This document shows positions 62,174 through 64,000 of a stretch of 64,000 nt of DNA, piece after piece. The stretch spans positions 7,132,501 to 7,196,500 of the forward strand of contig NC_080043.1 of the NCBI RefSeq assembly GCF_012489685.1, written 5' to 3'. This DNA comes from Lotus japonicus (lineage: Eukaryota; Streptophyta; Magnoliopsida; Fabales; Fabaceae). Under the pieces are notes generated by a model. The model was not told where the DNA came from. It was given only the letters and a program-made list of their open reading frames with translations, and did no database searches. A program made the translations under genes and the position numbers. Position 1 is the stretch's first letter, and each line of letters begins with the position of its first letter.

Positions 62174-63545
62174 GTGTTGATGCTTTTGCCAGCAGAGCTT
62201 TCGGTACTGCAAGATGTTCAGACTAGGGCACATTCGCATGGCGTGGTATATGATTGTACAGAAGTTGTTGCCCTCAATCAAATTGCGCCAAGATTTGTGC
62301 GCAAAGGAGATTGTTGTAGAAACCTTGGTTGTCTGGTTTCTTGTTTGTTAGTTGGTCTAATTTGAGGGGTTTTGGGCTATGATTTTTGTTTTGGGTCTTT
62401 TGTTGTGCCTTGATTGTTGCTCCTTCAAGTGCTTATTTTAGGTTTGGTGGTTGGTGTTTTCCTTTCCTTTGTGGGTGATATGCTTGCCGAATTGATGTAT
62501 TTATCGGGTGGTTATGGGTTTTGTTGGCTTTTTGTGTGAGTTTTCTTCCTTTTTTAGAAGGGTTGTATATGCTTTCTATATTTCATCATCTATATATATT
62601 TTTCTTTTAAAAAAACTATGTAAGACAAAGAACAGTTTAAATTGGATAACTATGAATTTCTAACATAAATTTGACACTATTGCTGTGAAATAATTCTAAC
62701 ACATTTCTAACAACAATCATAGGCAACAGTTATAATAACAACACTAAAGATTTAATTAACATAACAACACTAAAGATTTTAACTGACATAAATAAATAAA
62801 ATATCAATAAGGGTACTTGGGTTGCAAAGGTCATTGTGGCGAAAGTCAACAACGGCGAGAGCGTGCCAAGGGAAGAGGGTTGGGATGGGACATCGAGGAG
62901 CTGATGAGCCAGTGGGAGGGCGATGGTAGAGGGTGAGGGCAGTGTGGGGGAGGAGTAGTGGTTGTAGCGAGGAGGGTGAGGGTGGGGCGACGTAGGAAGA
63001 GAGGTTACGAGTTAGAGGTAGGGTTTGAGACGTAAGGGAGAGAATAGAGATGAAGGCTTATAATGGGGGTGCAGAGGAGGAAACAATAATGGTTAAAAGA
63101 AGGCTAAAGGCTGAGGGACATGCCGACACTAAGCGTAAAGTTGTGTTGATTGGCGTACAGTTCCACATTAAAGTTGGTCAAAGTCAACGCTAGGCCTCGA
63201 GCCATGTACATAGAAACAGTACACTAAAAGACAAGCATCGATGTCGACCGACACAATTTCAAGGGAATATTAATGGCGTTCTACCAATTATACCCTTAAC
63301 TTAATGGTGGTAGGAACATTGAAAGGTGAGAGCATTAATAAAAGAGATAAATGATATATTAGGAGGTTAACATTTTTAATAAAACAAAAACGTTAAATAT
63401 TATTTCTTAATACATGTGTCACATCTTTAAAGTGTCCGTTATTAAAGAACGAAGAGAGTAAATATGACTACATAAAAATAAATTAAACATGGTCACTATG
63501 TCTCAAGAACAAGGTACGTAGTCCATTCATGACCTAGGGAGACGT
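62174..63545. other. No supported gene
   Basis: T-rich sequence at 62370-62610 resembles a LINE 3' UTR on plus, ending in an A-run near 62610. At 62820-63060 a purine-rich GGGAGGAG-type stretch has no coding frame. Confidence 0.4.
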
Positions 63546-64000
63546 TGGGGTGAATGGTCACTTTCGTCCCTATAGTTACAGGCGTCGGTCATATTAGTCC
63601 CTATTCTATAGAAATGTTGTTCGTAGTCCTTGAAGTTGCAAAACGTCGATCACGTTGGTCCCTGACTCTGCTTCTGTTAGTGAACGTTAACGGGAATGGT
63701 GATTTGGCACGTTAAGTATCCTAGTGGACTTGCCACGTGGATTGGAATGTTGGGGGGAAACTTAGAAGCTTCAATTTAGTCCTTGGCAAAAATCTCCAAA
63801 TCAAAAAAACTCCAATTTCTCCATTATCTTCATCATCAACTCATTCCTCAGCACCTTCATTTCCACATCTGAAACCTTAGAACCAAAACTCATAAACAAA
63901 ATAACTCTAAAATCACTTTCTTTCCCAAATCCTCCACCGAAACATGCATGGGTCTGAAGATGGAAGGTAGAGTGGCGTAGGAGTGGTGGGTTTGCAAGTT
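63546..64000. mobile_element. Left half of a TIR element cut by the window end
   Basis: The pattern of repeated GGTCCCT/AGTCCCT words, AACGTTAACGGGAATGG and GCCACGTGGATTGG is like the arms of the other long-TIR elements here. The partner arm would lie beyond 64000. Confidence 0.4.

Overview
Plant nuclear DNA, almost certainly from a eudicot and possibly a legume (an inference from the repeat families and AT-rich intergenic sequence, not proven here). The window holds few host genes in a dense, nested layer of transposable elements. Host genes: a group IX-type ERF transcription factor broken by a frameshift (14.0-14.8 kb), an intronless PPR-DYW protein (27.3-29.3 kb, minus strand), and a tandem family of four three-exon cucumisin-like subtilases on the plus strand (SBT-1 22.3-25.1, SBT-2 35.1-39.4, SBT-3 43.7-48.1, SBT-4 55.8-58.9 kb). 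Copies 1-3 look intact with a complete Asp/His/Asn/Ser catalytic set. Copy 4 has lost the end of exon 1 and its splice donor.

Layout. 1-1.06 kb: AT-rich foldback/TIR element. 1.06-10.86 kb: two long LTRs of a Tat/Ogre-like retrotransposon lie head to head as a giant palindrome. Its right arm is split by a very young Ty3/gypsy element (3277-10053, 5-bp TSD, near-identical LTRs). That element keeps gag, a stump of integrase and a spliced antisense gene with its own TATA box. 10.9-13.9 kb: LINE 3' end, TIR elements and a SINE. 15-18 kb: decayed gypsy DNA and small MULE-type elements. 18.1-19.5 kb: a Pack-MULE carrying a chaperonin-10 fragment. 20.5-21.8 kb: a second long-TIR element. 30.4-34.9 kb: minus-strand Helitron with a PIF1 helicase remnant and unidentified, possibly captured exons. 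39.5-43.2 kb: LINE remnants and another TIR element. 48.5-54.6 kb: SINE, MULE-MITE, a plus-strand Helitron with a decayed RepHel gene, and a Stowaway-like MITE. 59-64 kb: LINE-like 3' ends, a CACTA-type end and half of a further TIR element.

How it fits together. The subtilase cluster grew by tandem duplication. The four copies share promoter core, exon phases and both intron positions, while transposons separate them and land in each copy's proximal promoter (MULE plus SINE, Helitron, MULE, short hairpin element). SBT-3 looks like a mosaic of its neighbours, which suggests gene conversion. I see no novel gene system. The most interesting material is the composite gypsy element with an opposed spliced gene, the Pack-MULE capture, the deleted Helitrons and the copy-by-copy promoter remodelling.
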